Positions 34,456-44,170 of a stretch of 64,000 nt of DNA are shown piece by piece; the stretch's first letter is position 1; every line of letters begins with the position of its first letter. A program made the translations under genes and the position numbers. Origin of the DNA: Bacillus gaemokensis. GTDB taxonomy: Bacteria; Bacillota; Bacilli; Bacillales; Bacillaceae_G. The stretch is from positions 1-64,000 of the forward strand of contig NZ_LTAQ01000056.1 of NCBI RefSeq assembly GCF_001590835.1. The letters run 5' to 3'. The notes beneath the pieces are model-generated. The model saw only the letters and a list, made by a program, of their open reading frames with translations. It ran no database searches and was not told where the DNA came from.

Positions 34456-36555
34456 ATGAAGATTCGAATCTGTGCCACATTCATTTTTTTTCTATTATTA
34501 TGTTTAAATCCTTTTTTAACTTTTGCAAAAGGAGAGGAGGCAAAGGAAAGGGTCGTTTCACTTGTATATGATGATTCTGGTAGCATGAGGAATAACGATC
34601 GCTGGAAGTATGCCAATTATGCTTTGCAAAGTTTAGTTGCATTATTAGATGAAAAAGATAGATTTTCATATGTTCCAATGAGTCGTCCCACTGAAGCAAA
34701 CAACGTCGCGTTAACAAATGAAAAAAGACAAACAGAAATTAATCAAATTGGGGCGTGGAAAAATTATTTGAACACTCCGTTTAGTGCTGTAGAAACGGCA
34801 ATGCAATCTATTAAAAAGGAAGCAGACATAAATGGAAAACGTGAATTTTGGCTTATTGTATTAACGGACGGGGCATTTAATGAATTAGAAAAAGAAGCGA
34901 ATGGTGGCAAAGAACAAATCACTCGAACGTTAGAGCAATTTAAAAAAGAAATGGAAGTAAAAAAAATTTCATTACATCCTGTATTGATAACAATGGAAGA
35001 AAATTTAGGACCGCAAGAAAAATTACAAATGAATATGTTTAAAGAAATTTGGAAGCAGGAAATAAATGGAGTAATCATGCCGTCGAGTGGGGAAGATGGA
35101 GTCATTCAAAGTGTCAATCAAGCGGCAGCATTAGTTGCGAATCGGGATCCATTTTCTGCTGTTGAACCTGTAGTGAAAACGAATATAACTGGTAACAAAT
35201 TAGAGGTTACAACACCATTTCCATTAAAACGAATGACGCTAGTACAACAATCTTCTGATTCGTTTCAATATAAGTTTGAACAATTATCTAAGCCATTAAT
35301 ATTACAATCTTCTTTCTCAATCCATGCGCCAGGAGAATCGAAATTATATGGCGGTATAGCACATATCAGTGCTACGAACAATGAGGTCATTCAACCGGGG
35401 ACATACAAAATAGAAATTGATAGAGATATTGAAAAGGAAGGCTTGAAAGTACTTGTTGAACCAGCACTTGATTATAGCGTTTCTATTTATGATAAAGCGG
35501 ATAGAACGAAAAAGAATGTTGAGAAAATGTATGAGGGAACAAAAGCGGTTATTGAAGCGAAACCGACAGATTTACCAATCCAACCTTCTTATTTTCAAGC
35601 AGAAATAGAATTAGATGGTAGATTATATCCAATGAAATGGGATGAAAAAAAGCATGTATTTTACTATGAATTACAGGTTGGAAAACAAATAGTACGTGGA
35701 AAAGTCCATATGAACATAAAAGGGTTTTACAGGCAGACGAGGGAATTCCGGATTGGGACATTGCCAAAACCGAAATTAACCCTACAGGCCATTACGAAAG
35801 AATATGAAGAAAAGGTGACCAATTTAGAAAAGAGTAAGCCTTTTATTTTACAGCCATTACTTAATGGTGAACCGATGAAAGAAGCGGAAGTGAAAAAATT
35901 ATTACAATCTACTGGTGTCACATCTCATCAATCAATCAACTATGAATTAGAGCAACATGACAATCAAATCTATGTGTATCCTCGTCCTTACTACTCCGAT
36001 ACATTCAATTTTACAGATACTGGCACCATAGAAGCTACCATCACTATAAAGGATTCAAAGTTGCAAGAAGTGAACAGAAAAATTTCATTTCATATTCAAA
36101 ATGCGCCATTTTGGGAACGGTATGCGATAATTTTTCAGTTCGTAATCCCAGTTACTTTACTACTTCTATTAGTTGCGATTCTTGTTTTAGGATGGATTGT
36201 TCGTCCGAGATTTCATCGTAAAGCACTTTTATATTACGAATGGGATCAAGAAGTAGCGAAAGATTGGCTGTATCAATCTGAACCAGAACTCTTAAGAAAC
36301 AAATGGTGGAAACATTATTTTGGTATTCCATTTCGAGCAGAACGAAAGACAGTACAATCTGTCACATTTATAGCGAAAAAAGGATCGAAATCTGTATTTG
36401 TAGCAAAGGAATCGCAAGTGATTGGTATGATTATTGATGGTATGTTTATTACAGAGGAAGAGGTTGGAAATGAGCATAAGACGTTATATCCGAATGAAAT
36501 TTTACTGATTGATCGTGGGTATGGAAAAGAAATCTATCGATATGAATGTGAATAA
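34456..36555 (+). CDS. Membrane-anchored von Willebrand factor A domain protein
   Basis: 699 residues from ATG 34456; AAAGGTGG lies 12 bases ahead, a long spacing. A signal peptide (about 1-24, ending TFA) exports the N terminus. The vWA domain has an intact metal site D39-x-S41-x-S43 (YDDSGSM) and a later LTDGAFNE segment. A long beta-rich stalk follows, then one membrane helix (about 557-583, FQFVIPVTLLLLLVAILVLGWIV) and a cytoplasmic tail of about 115 residues. vWA domains bind protein ligands through a metal ion. The next gene in the same direction encodes a giant tubulin-like protein, so I infer this is its partner across the membrane. Confidence 0.85.
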   Translation: MKIRICATFIFFLLLCLNPFLTFAKGEEAKERVVSLVYDDSGSMRNNDRWKYANYALQSLVALLDEKDRFSYVPMSRPTEANNVALTNEKRQTEINQIGAWKNYLNTPFSAVETAMQSIKKEADINGKREFWLIVLTDGAFNELEKEANGGKEQITRTLEQFKKEMEVKKISLHPVLITMEENLGPQEKLQMNMFKEIWKQEINGVIMPSSGEDGVIQSVNQAAALVANRDPFSAVEPVVKTNITGNKLEVTTPFPLKRMTLVQQSSDSFQYKFEQLSKPLILQSSFSIHAPGESKLYGGIAHISATNNEVIQPGTYKIEIDRDIEKEGLKVLVEPALDYSVSIYDKADRTKKNVEKMYEGTKAVIEAKPTDLPIQPSYFQAEIELDGRLYPMKWDEKKHVFYYELQVGKQIVRGKVHMNIKGFYRQTREFRIGTLPKPKLTLQAITKEYEEKVTNLEKSKPFILQPLLNGEPMKEAEVKKLLQSTGVTSHQSINYELEQHDNQIYVYPRPYYSDTFNFTDTGTIEATITIKDSKLQEVNRKISFHIQNAPFWERYAIIFQFVIPVTLLLLLVAILVLGWIVRPRFHRKALLYYEWDQEVAKDWLYQSEPELLRNKWWKHYFGIPFRAERKTVQSVTFIAKKGSKSVFVAKESQVIGMIIDGMFITEEEVGNEHKTLYPNEILLIDRGYGKEIYRYECE

Positions 36556-36563
36556 TAGAGGAG

Positions 36564-36716
36564 GTTCAAAAAGTCCGGTAAAGATAGCTGTCGCATTTCT
36601 ACGCCTGCGTTGCCAGTCCGGTACTCATGTAGTGTAAGCTACACTCCGTATCCTCCTGGCTTCCGTGCCTTGAACTGCTCGGCTCTCTGTATCCTTCTTT
36701 TTGAACACTCACTAAT
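36564..36716. repeat. 153-bp element with perfect 10-bp terminal inverted repeats, inside the vWA/tubulin-like operon
   Basis: GTTCAAAAAG (36564-36573) and CTTTTTGAAC (36707-36716) are perfect inverted ends. The interior is GC-richer than the flanks and has internal repeats (AGTCCGGTA near both 36572 and 36614; GTAGTGTAAGCTACAC hairpin at about 36629-36644). It has no coding frame with a ribosome site. Size and form suit a non-autonomous mobile repeat of the bcr kind (bcr1 is about 155 bp), but I cannot assign the class. Confidence 0.6.
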
Positions 36717-36731
36717 AGGAAGGTGGTTCAC

Positions 36732-39700
36732 ATGACATTACAAGTTCCAACGATTTTAATTGGTTTAGGTGGAATTGGGAGTACTGTTACCCATCAAATA
36801 TATGAGAAATTGCCGGAGGAACGGCGTAAAAAGGTGGCAATGCATGTCTTTGATACAGATGTGAATACGTTAAGTAAATTTGAGCATATTCGTAAGTTCA
36901 AGACACAAACTAGCTCTAGTAAAACGCCGCGAGAATATATTGCGGGGGATCCAACGATTCCAGAATGGTTTCCGATGGATCCTACTATTCTTGATAAACC
37001 GTTAACAGAAGGTGCTGGGCAATTACGTGTAATTTCACGTCTTGCTTTACGAGCGGCGATGAAAGAAGATAAATTAACTGCTTTTTGGCAAGAAATTGAA
37101 AAGATTTTTCCTGTCACAAGTGATCAAACCGAGTATGGTGTTCGTGTTATTATCGTTACATCGCTAGCTGGTGGTACTGGTTCGGGTATGTTCTTACAAA
37201 TTGCATTGTACTTACGTGAGATGCTTCGAAAAAAATTACAACATCATAACATTTTAATACGTGGAGCATTTTTAATGCCCGATGTACTTGTAAAGACACG
37301 TACAGTGAGCGCTAAAGAGTTTGAAACTGTGCAAGCGAATGGTTATGCTTCTTTAAAAGAACTTCATGCCATTACACTTGGTTCTACAGGGGAGTTATCA
37401 AAGCGAGGCGGTGTAACGATTGAACTAGAGTACCGTCCCGATCAAGTTGATGAAGATGGACGAACGAATCATACAATTAAGCAGCATCATTTACCGTATA
37501 ATTATTGCTTCTTATATGATTATGAAAATTTACATGGTCATCATTTGCACAATCTATCAGATTACATGGAACAAATGACAAACACGATTTATTTACAACT
37601 ATTTAGTCCGATGTCCACGAGTCATTTTGCACAAGAAGATAATCAAATTCAACAACTAGCCGAATCGAGCGGGAAAGCACGTTACTGCGGTGCTGGGACG
37701 GCAAAGCTCATCTATCCATATGAGCATGTTTTAAAATATTGTGCTTTAAAATGGGCCGTGCAAGGTTTAGACGAATCATGGCTTCATTTAGATCAATTAT
37801 TTCAAGAGAAAAAGCATCGCTATGAGCAAGATGTTCGCCGTGGGATGCAGCGTGAGAAACCAGAGCGTGGAAAAAGTTATTTAGAAGATTTAGAGCATCT
37901 TGCTACTCGTCCAGAGCAGGCCCATATTTTTTATAGACAAATGTATAATGAAACAAGAGAAGGTGCAGAGAGCGGGAAGGTTGGCGTTGCGAAATCAAAA
38001 CTGTTTTTAGAAGCAGTTGAAAGTTACGTGCAGCGTACGGTACAAAAAGACGAAGAATTAAACAGGTTGCAGCATGAATGTAAAATATCTGCTGCAAAGC
38101 TCAAAATCATGGAGCAAATGAAGGGTGAAGTGGCGAGAGTAGACCATGCTGTCAGGTTGTATGCATATGCGATACCGAGCCGTGTGCATGAGCACGTAAC
38201 GACACTTTTGTATGACATGATAGAATCAGACCGACATACACCTAGTGGGTCAGAGGGACAGTCATACCAATTAAATACATGGTTTTTAAAGAAAACAGAT
38301 CCGGTTCATCCAGTTGCTGCTCGTTTTATGTTGTATGAAATTCGGAAGCAATTGGTAGAGAAAATGAATCGATTACATGAGAATAATGAGCAAAAGCGTA
38401 ATTTAATTCAAAACTATGATAAGAAATTTAATGTAAGCAATATTGATGGTACAGTAACAGCGGTGCGACGCGTTGAGCTTGTGCAGCAACAAGGTTGGTT
38501 TGGCAAAATGTTTTACAATCAGCAGCGTATGTTCCGAAAAGAATTTGAAGATATCGTTACGCAATATGCACATAAGTTGAATGAATATCGTAAGGAAATG
38601 TTACTTGAACTCGTTTACCAATCATTATATCAAGCAGTAAATAAAATGATCCAACACTGGGAAAGGTTCTTTGATAATTTACAAGAGACACGTGAAAATT
38701 TACTGTTTGAAATTCAAAAGCGAAGCAAAGAATTTGAAGGAAAAACAAATCCGACAAATGTATATGTGTTAGCAGATGAACAGTTACAAGAAAAAATATG
38801 GCAAGATATGCAGCAGCATTTAAATCTAGGCATACTGCCAAAAGACATATCAGCAGAAATTTATATGAGTTTGTATGGAGAATATTGCCGGGACACACAA
38901 GCGGAAGAAAGTCAATCGAAAAAAGTAGAAGATTTTTATAGAGAACATATTTTGACGTATTGCTACGACGAACTTCAAGTCCGGTACCGTGATAAATTAG
39001 AACTCAATATTATTGAGGCGTTGCGAAAAGAAGCTGATTTTAAAAAGCGTGATCGTAATGAATATGTAAGAGAAAAAATTGAAGATTTGTTTCATTTAGC
39101 AAGCCCATTTATTCCAAAAGTGGCTCATCATCGTGAGTTGCAATACTGGGGTGTACATCCCTCATTGAAACAAGAATTACAAGAAGAACTCTTGCAAGAA
39201 ATGTTCCAAGAAAAGGATACAGTGAATCAAGCATTTTCACCATTTGAAGTGATATGTTACCGGGCTCATTATGGGTTATCACTACAAGACTTTCCTAAGC
39301 TTTCATCAGGACATATTGCAAATGGATTTATGAATGATAAAGGTGATTATTTTCAATCTTATTATCGCCGCGTGAATAAATTAAATATCAAAAAATCTAA
39401 TTTGACACCGCATTTAGATAAATATTGGCACTTACCAGCCTTTATGCCGGACTTAAATGCAACGCAAACGAAGTTAGATTATGATAAGTGTAATCGGGCC
39501 CTTTTATATGCATATATGTTCCGCTGGATAAGTCTTGTGGCGGTTGATGGCCAGTTTGTGTATCAATATAACGGTGTAGGTCGCAGCTTTTTAATTCAGT
39601 CAATGGGGAAAAATATTTCAAGTGAAAGCTATAAACTACACCGTGCCTTGCTTCATAATCCATTTATTTATGAAAATATTCTTTCTCGTTTTGAAGAAGA

Positions 39701-40094
39701 ACAAGAAAAAGCTCTGCTCCAAGGGGGACATTTGTATACACAGGCCTTTGTGTTAGGGGCTCAAGATGTAAGGTGGCTTAGAAAAGAACACGTCCATAAT
39801 ATTTTAGATATCATTTTAATGTACGATCGTGAGGCAAAGTATGATCCGACGCTAGAAGAAACATCGGATGAATTATTACGACTATTTCTTGATGAAATTT
39901 TAGTTTATTTCCAAGACTATTATGGAACCGGTGCTGAAATGGTTGCGAAGAAAGAAGCAGAGATGTTTGTAAAACAATTATGGGACCGCTCATATGCGAA
40001 AGGTTATGTTGATCCAAATAGTGCACCTTATAAAAAATGGCAACATGTATTACATGTTCAAGATGAGGAACATGAAACAAAAACGAATGTGTAG
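36732..40094 (+). CDS. Giant tubulin/FtsZ-like protein (Tubulin_2 type)
   Basis: 1120 residues from ATG 36732 (GGAAGGTGG upstream). The N terminus is a nucleotide-binding fold: ILIGLGGIGSTV (Gly11-Gly16) and the tubulin signature loop AGGTGSG at residues 146-152, the equivalent of the GGGTGS(T/G)G that grips GTP phosphates in tubulin and FtsZ. This matches the little-studied tubulin-like family I know as Tubulin_2. Residues from about 360 on are long, charged and helical (several coiled-coil stretches), with no membrane segment. A T7-like catalytic loop is not obvious. It is preceded by the vWA protein and followed by a 52-residue protein. Filament formation or membrane remodelling is inferred. 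Confidence 0.8.
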   Translation: MTLQVPTILIGLGGIGSTVTHQIYEKLPEERRKKVAMHVFDTDVNTLSKFEHIRKFKTQTSSSKTPREYIAGDPTIPEWFPMDPTILDKPLTEGAGQLRVISRLALRAAMKEDKLTAFWQEIEKIFPVTSDQTEYGVRVIIVTSLAGGTGSGMFLQIALYLREMLRKKLQHHNILIRGAFLMPDVLVKTRTVSAKEFETVQANGYASLKELHAITLGSTGELSKRGGVTIELEYRPDQVDEDGRTNHTIKQHHLPYNYCFLYDYENLHGHHLHNLSDYMEQMTNTIYLQLFSPMSTSHFAQEDNQIQQLAESSGKARYCGAGTAKLIYPYEHVLKYCALKWAVQGLDESWLHLDQLFQEKKHRYEQDVRRGMQREKPERGKSYLEDLEHLATRPEQAHIFYRQMYNETREGAESGKVGVAKSKLFLEAVESYVQRTVQKDEELNRLQHECKISAAKLKIMEQMKGEVARVDHAVRLYAYAIPSRVHEHVTTLLYDMIESDRHTPSGSEGQSYQLNTWFLKKTDPVHPVAARFMLYEIRKQLVEKMNRLHENNEQKRNLIQNYDKKFNVSNIDGTVTAVRRVELVQQQGWFGKMFYNQQRMFRKEFEDIVTQYAHKLNEYRKEMLLELVYQSLYQAVNKMIQHWERFFDNLQETRENLLFEIQKRSKEFEGKTNPTNVYVLADEQLQEKIWQDMQQHLNLGILPKDISAEIYMSLYGEYCRDTQAEESQSKKVEDFYREHILTYCYDELQVRYRDKLELNIIEALRKEADFKKRDRNEYVREKIEDLFHLASPFIPKVAHHRELQYWGVHPSLKQELQEELLQEMFQEKDTVNQAFSPFEVICYRAHYGLSLQDFPKLSSGHIANGFMNDKGDYFQSYYRRVNKLNIKKSNLTPHLDKYWHLPAFMPDLNATQTKLDYDKCNRALLYAYMFRWISLVAVDGQFVYQYNGVGRSFLIQSMGKNISSESYKLHRALLHNPFIYENILSRFEEEQEKALLQGGHLYTQAFVLGAQDVRWLRKEHVHNILDIILMYDREAKYDPTLEETSDELLRLFLDEILVYFQDYYGTGAEMVAKKEAEMFVKQLWDRSYAKGYVDPNSAPYKKWQHVLHVQDEEHETKTNV

Positions 40095-40152
40095 CTTAAA
40101 GGTAGGGAACCCTTAAGTATAGAAATACTATTTTTGAAAAGAGGGGTTTCAG

Positions 40153-40311
40153 GTGCCATTTTTAGGAAGCGTGTATCAAATATTTGGATTGTATCCAGAG
40201 ATTTACCATGCAATGATTTCAATGGAATTAAAGGAAGAAGAATTGCATAATGATTATTTGGAAAAGGGTAATAAAGAAATGGAACTGGAAGATAAAAAAC
40301 CATGCAGATGA
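40153..40311 (+). CDS. 52-residue protein ending the vWA/tubulin-like operon
   Basis: GTG 40153 has AGAGGGG upstream with good spacing. The product starts MPFLGSVYQIFGLYPEIYHAM, an aromatic, partly hydrophobic helix, and ends with an acidic and then lysine-rich tail. I recognise no family. It starts 58 bases after the tubulin-like gene, and its stop codon lies in the loop of the operon terminator, so it is probably the third member. Confidence 0.6.
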   Translation: MPFLGSVYQIFGLYPEIYHAMISMELKEEELHNDYLEKGNKEMELEDKKPCR

Positions 40312-40329
40312 AAATCTGCATGGTTTTTT
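40295..40329. terminator. Bidirectional terminator overlapping two coding ends
   Basis: AAAAACCATGCAGAT pairs with ATCTGCATGGTTTTT around GAAA. It contains the stop of the 52-residue gene and abuts the brnQ stop. Confidence 0.9.
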
Positions 40330-41674
40330 AATGATTCGTTTTCGGGGTACTAGTAATGAATTTCATTCGAAATACATAAATGAGATAACCGATACACCCT
40401 CCAACAATTGCAGGACAGACCCAACCTAAACCTGCATCATATAAAGGAAGGAGTTTTGAAAAAGTAGCATTGATTACTTGAATCGGCATATTTGCGGCAT
40501 TTAGTCCATCAAACAAACTAACGACAAAAGTTAGGAGTAAGCTCCATTGATATACCTCTGTTCTACCTTTAAAGAGAGGATGCAAAAATGTTAGAACAAT
40601 TAGCATAATTGCTAGTGGATATATCGCTGTAAGCACTGGTACAGAAATCGCAATTAATTCTGTTAGGCCAAGATTTGCGATAAACGCGCTAAAAATAGAT
40701 AGAACAATAGCGAATGTTTTGTAAGGAATTATAGGAAATATCTTGTGGAAATAGGAAGAGCATGATGTTACAAGTCCAACGCTTGTTGTTAAACATGCAA
40801 CAGTAATCATTAATCCTAACAATAAATTTCCTAAAGAACTAAAATAATAATTGGCTACTTTCGCTAAGACTTCTCCTCCATTTGTTAAATGCCCTAATTT
40901 AGATACGCTAGCGGCTCCCATATAAGAAAGTGAGGAATAGACAATCGTTAATACAATTGCTGCAATACCAGCAGCCTTCGCACAAACACTCACTATTTCT
41001 TTTTTATTATAAGTACCTTTCTCTTTTATAGCATTGATAATAATAATGCCGAATACAAAAGATGCTAGTGTATCCATTGTTAAATATCCTTCTTGAAAAC
41101 CTTTGACAAAAGAATTACTTATAAATTCTTTTGTAGGTGCTTGAATAGGACCGATTGGTTGGATAAAAGCTGCAACTACTAAAATTCCGACGAATGTAAG
41201 TTTGATGGGTGTTAAAAGTTTGCCAACAACATCTACAATTTTTGTTGGATTAAACGAAAACAAACATGTAATGCCGAAAAAAATGATTGTAAAGATAAGT
41301 AAAGCAATTGTTTCTGTTCCCTCTGATAAAAATGGTTTTACACCTATCTCAAATGAAATACTTCCAGCTCTAGGGAGTGCGAAAAGTGGTCCAATTGCTA
41401 AATAAAGAACAAATGTATAGACAGCACTAAACCAGGGGTGAACACGGTTTGCTAGTGATTGTAAATCATCGCTGTCAGAAATGCCAAATGCTAGAACACC
41501 TAACAACGGAAGGCCGACTCCTGTAATTAAAAAACCAACAGTAGCACTCCATACATTATATCCAGCTGCTTGTCCTAACATAGCTGGGAAAATTAAGTTT
41601 CCAGCTCCAAAGAAAAGTGCAAACAACATAAGTCCAATAACAAGAACACGAGAAAAGGGTACTTTATTTGCCAA
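40328..41674 (-). CDS. brnQ: Branched-chain amino acid:cation symporter
   Basis: 448 residues from TTG 41674, with GGAGG upstream; the longer frame to 41713 has no better site. About twelve membrane segments. The LMLFALFFGAGNLIFPAMLGQ start is the LIVCS (BrnQ) family signature. It imports leucine, isoleucine and valine with Na+ or H+. Upstream DNA carries GAAAATTCTGAATTTT (about 41725-41740), which resembles a CodY box but with four mismatches. Confidence 0.92.
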   Translation of the reverse strand: MANKVPFSRVLVIGLMLFALFFGAGNLIFPAMLGQAAGYNVWSATVGFLITGVGLPLLGVLAFGISDSDDLQSLANRVHPWFSAVYTFVLYLAIGPLFALPRAGSISFEIGVKPFLSEGTETIALLIFTIIFFGITCLFSFNPTKIVDVVGKLLTPIKLTFVGILVVAAFIQPIGPIQAPTKEFISNSFVKGFQEGYLTMDTLASFVFGIIIINAIKEKGTYNKKEIVSVCAKAAGIAAIVLTIVYSSLSYMGAASVSKLGHLTNGGEVLAKVANYYFSSLGNLLLGLMITVACLTTSVGLVTSCSSYFHKIFPIIPYKTFAIVLSIFSAFIANLGLTELIAISVPVLTAIYPLAIMLIVLTFLHPLFKGRTEVYQWSLLLTFVVSLFDGLNAANMPIQVINATFSKLLPLYDAGLGWVCPAIVGGCIGYLIYVFRMKFITSTPKTNH

Positions 41675-41740
41675 GTTTAAACCTCCAGTAGAAATAATTC
41701 TTAAAAATACCATAATGCCGAACGGAAAATTCTGAATTTT

Positions 41741-42362
41741 AAAATTGTTATACGCGCAACGTTTTTTATTATACTAATAGGGATTTTATATAGCAACAAA
41801 AAAATATTTTTTTTGAATAAATAAGAAAATTATGTTTTATGATTGGGAACTTGTATCAATACGAATAATATATTTAATATAAAATCAAACGGTTTTGGTA
41901 TGTATTCTACAAAAAGATTTAATTTATTGAATGGCTGAGCAGGTATGTATTTTATAGAAATATATGCATAAAAATTAATATTAAAAAAGTAAATCGGACA
42001 ATAATACTGATAACAACTGGTGTTTGATAATTTTTTGTTTGTGAAATAATCCTTTTTGTTACATGATTATCCATTGGTAGATAAGAGATTTTATTATTGA
42101 CAATAGAATTAATTATATGATAAATTCAATCGAGATTCTCATTGATGCATCATTTGGAATAGTATTCCATATGTAAGTTTTATTATAATTTTAGTGTTTT
42201 GATTTTTCTGTATATTCTCAAAAAATCCGAGTGATAAAGTGAAATTTATAGTTATTGTAAAATAATAAATATTGATGTTTTTATCATGTGGAATTATAGT
42301 GTCTTTGCTATAAGAAACAATCTCTCGAAAGTAATAGAGGTTGTATTTAGTGAGGGATTAAA
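41741..42362. other. AT-rich gene-free stretch with promoter region of the APC permease
   Basis: TTGACA (42097-42102), 18 bp, TAAATT (42121-42126) is a plausible promoter, giving a leader of about 250 bases before the permease gene. I looked for a T-box (AGGGTGG-type motif) and did not find one. No coding frame is credible. Confidence 0.45.
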
Positions 42363-42383
42363 TTGAAAATGAGGTTTCTGCTA

Positions 42384-43766
42384 ATGAGTCTACTAATTAA
42401 AAAAGCAATAAATCAAGAAAAGAAACGAGTATTAAATCAAACGTTAGGGGCGTTCGATTTAACTCTTTTAGGAATTGGAGCAATTATTGGGACTGGTATT
42501 TTTGTATTAACAGGTATTGTAGCAGCAAAACATGCTGGACCTGCAATTGTTTTATCTTTTATATTGGCTGCAATTGTTTGTGCATGTGTAGCATTTTGTT
42601 ATGCTGAATTTGCTTCTACTGTTCCGGTATCCGGTAGTGTATATTCTTATACTTATATTACATTGGGAGAAATTTTTGCTTTCATAGTTGGTTGGTGTGT
42701 AATGCTAGAGTATTTATTAGCAACCTCTGCAGTAGCAGCTGGATGGTCCGCTTATTTTCAATCATTACTTTTAGGATTTCATATTAAAGTTCCTACTCTT
42801 TTTGCCTCGGCACCAGGTATGGGGAAAGGTGGAATCATTGATTTACCTGCCGTTTTTATTATTTTAGTTGTGACATTCTTATTAAGTCGTGGTGCAAAAG
42901 AAAGTGCTCGTATCAACAATGTAATGGTAATTATTAAACTTGCTGTTATTATAGGGTTTATTATTGTAGGTGGACAGTATGTAAAACCAGAGAATTGGCA
43001 ACCGTTTCTTCCATTTGGATTTCATGGTGTTATTGGAGGAGCGGCTACAGTGTTTTTTGCCTTTTTAGGTTTTGATGCAGTTGCTACGGCAGCTGAAGAA
43101 GTTAAGCGCCCGCAACGAAATGTTCCTATTGGTCTCCTTGTATCTTTATGTATTTGTACAGTTCTTTATATTGGTGTTTCATTTGTTTTAACAGGAATGG
43201 TACCATTTACTGAATTGAATGTAGCTGATCCAGTTGCATATGCATTGCGTGTTGTAGGGGAGGATAAAATTGCTGGTTTGTTATCAGTAGGAGCTATTGC
43301 TGGTTTAACTACAGTTCTTTTAGTAGCAATGTTTGCTTTTATACGGGTATCTTATTCAATGAGTCGTGATGGATTACTTCCAAAAAAGCTTTCAAGTGTG
43401 CATAAACGTTTTCAAACGCCGTTCTTTAATACATGGATTACAGGAATTCTCGCAGCATTACTAGCAGGGCTTATAGACTTAAATTTATTAGCGAATTTAG
43501 TAAATATGGGAACGATAACAGCTTTTATATTTGTATCTATTGCGGTCATTGTATTGCGGAAAACAAAACCGAAAATTGCAAGACCGTTTCGTGCACCACT
43601 CGTCCCCTTTTTACCTATAGTGTCAATAATAAGTTGTATATATCTAGCTTGTAATCTTTCTCAAGTAACTTTAATCAGTTTTATGATTTGGGTTATAGTA
43701 GGGATTTTCGTGTATTTTGTATATTCTAAAAAACATAGTAATGTAAGAAAAGGAAATGGCGCATAG
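42384..43766 (+). CDS. APC-family amino acid permease (YfnA/cationic amino acid transporter type)
   Basis: 460 residues from ATG 42384, with GAGGT 8 bases upstream; the TTG at 42363 is less likely. Twelve or so membrane segments. LTLLGIGAIIGTGIFVLTG near residue 27 is the APC substrate-binding loop, and FFAFLGFDAVATAAEEVKRPQRNVP near residue 230 is the conserved family string. These proteins import amino acids by proton symport. The exact substrate is unknown. A long leader may regulate it. Confidence 0.9.
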   Translation: MSLLIKKAINQEKKRVLNQTLGAFDLTLLGIGAIIGTGIFVLTGIVAAKHAGPAIVLSFILAAIVCACVAFCYAEFASTVPVSGSVYSYTYITLGEIFAFIVGWCVMLEYLLATSAVAAGWSAYFQSLLLGFHIKVPTLFASAPGMGKGGIIDLPAVFIILVVTFLLSRGAKESARINNVMVIIKLAVIIGFIIVGGQYVKPENWQPFLPFGFHGVIGGAATVFFAFLGFDAVATAAEEVKRPQRNVPIGLLVSLCICTVLYIGVSFVLTGMVPFTELNVADPVAYALRVVGEDKIAGLLSVGAIAGLTTVLLVAMFAFIRVSYSMSRDGLLPKKLSSVHKRFQTPFFNTWITGILAALLAGLIDLNLLANLVNMGTITAFIFVSIAVIVLRKTKPKIARPFRAPLVPFLPIVSIISCIYLACNLSQVTLISFMIWVIVGIFVYFVYSKKHSNVRKGNGA

Positions 43767-43779
43767 ATAATTAAAATAC

Positions 43780-43845
43780 AGTTGTAGGCTGAAAAAGAGA
43801 GTTTGTTTACAAGCGATTTTTTCCAGCTTACAACTATTTTTATTT
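43780..43845 (+). terminator. Terminator after APC permease
   Basis: AGTTGTAGGCTG pairs with CAGCTTACAACT (one wobble) around a long loop, with T runs at both 3' edges. Confidence 0.65.
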
Positions 43846-43915
43846 GTACATGAATGAAAGTACGATTATTGTAGAAAGGATAAGAATGAAACAGAAAGGA
43901 ATGTGAGAATTAATA

Positions 43916-44170
43916 ATGTTGGTAAAATGTATGTATATATTGTGTATGAGTGTTATTGCTTTTTCAATGATGGGACTTGATAAACGTAAAGCGGTTAAAA
44001 AACAATGGCGTACTCCAGAACGTACATTGTTTTTAGTATCAGCGGCTGGAGGAGCGGTAGGGGCCTGGATTGGAATGTATGTTTTTCACCATAAAACACA
44101 TAAAAATAAATTTACAATTGGTATACCGCTCCTTGTTGCTGTAACTTCATATGTTTTATGGCTGATTTAG
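43916..44170 (+). CDS. DUF1294 small membrane protein
   Basis: 84 residues. The family pattern is clear: DKRKAVKKQWRTPERTL, then GGAVGAWIGMYVFHHKTHKNKF. Two to three membrane segments. The function of DUF1294 is unknown. The ribosome site is weak (GAAAGGAATGTGAG lies well upstream), so the exact start is uncertain. A single gene. Confidence 0.8.
   Translation: MLVKCMYILCMSVIAFSMMGLDKRKAVKKQWRTPERTLFLVSAAGGAVGAWIGMYVFHHKTHKNKFTIGIPLLVAVTSYVLWLI

Noticed and set aside
41720-41745. CodY box upstream of brnQ
   Set aside because: GAAAATTCTGAATTTT has four mismatches to the consensus, too many to claim.
41741-42362. Possible T-box or amino-acid riboswitch in the APC permease leader
   Set aside because: I found no AGGGTGG-type T-box core or other known riboswitch string.
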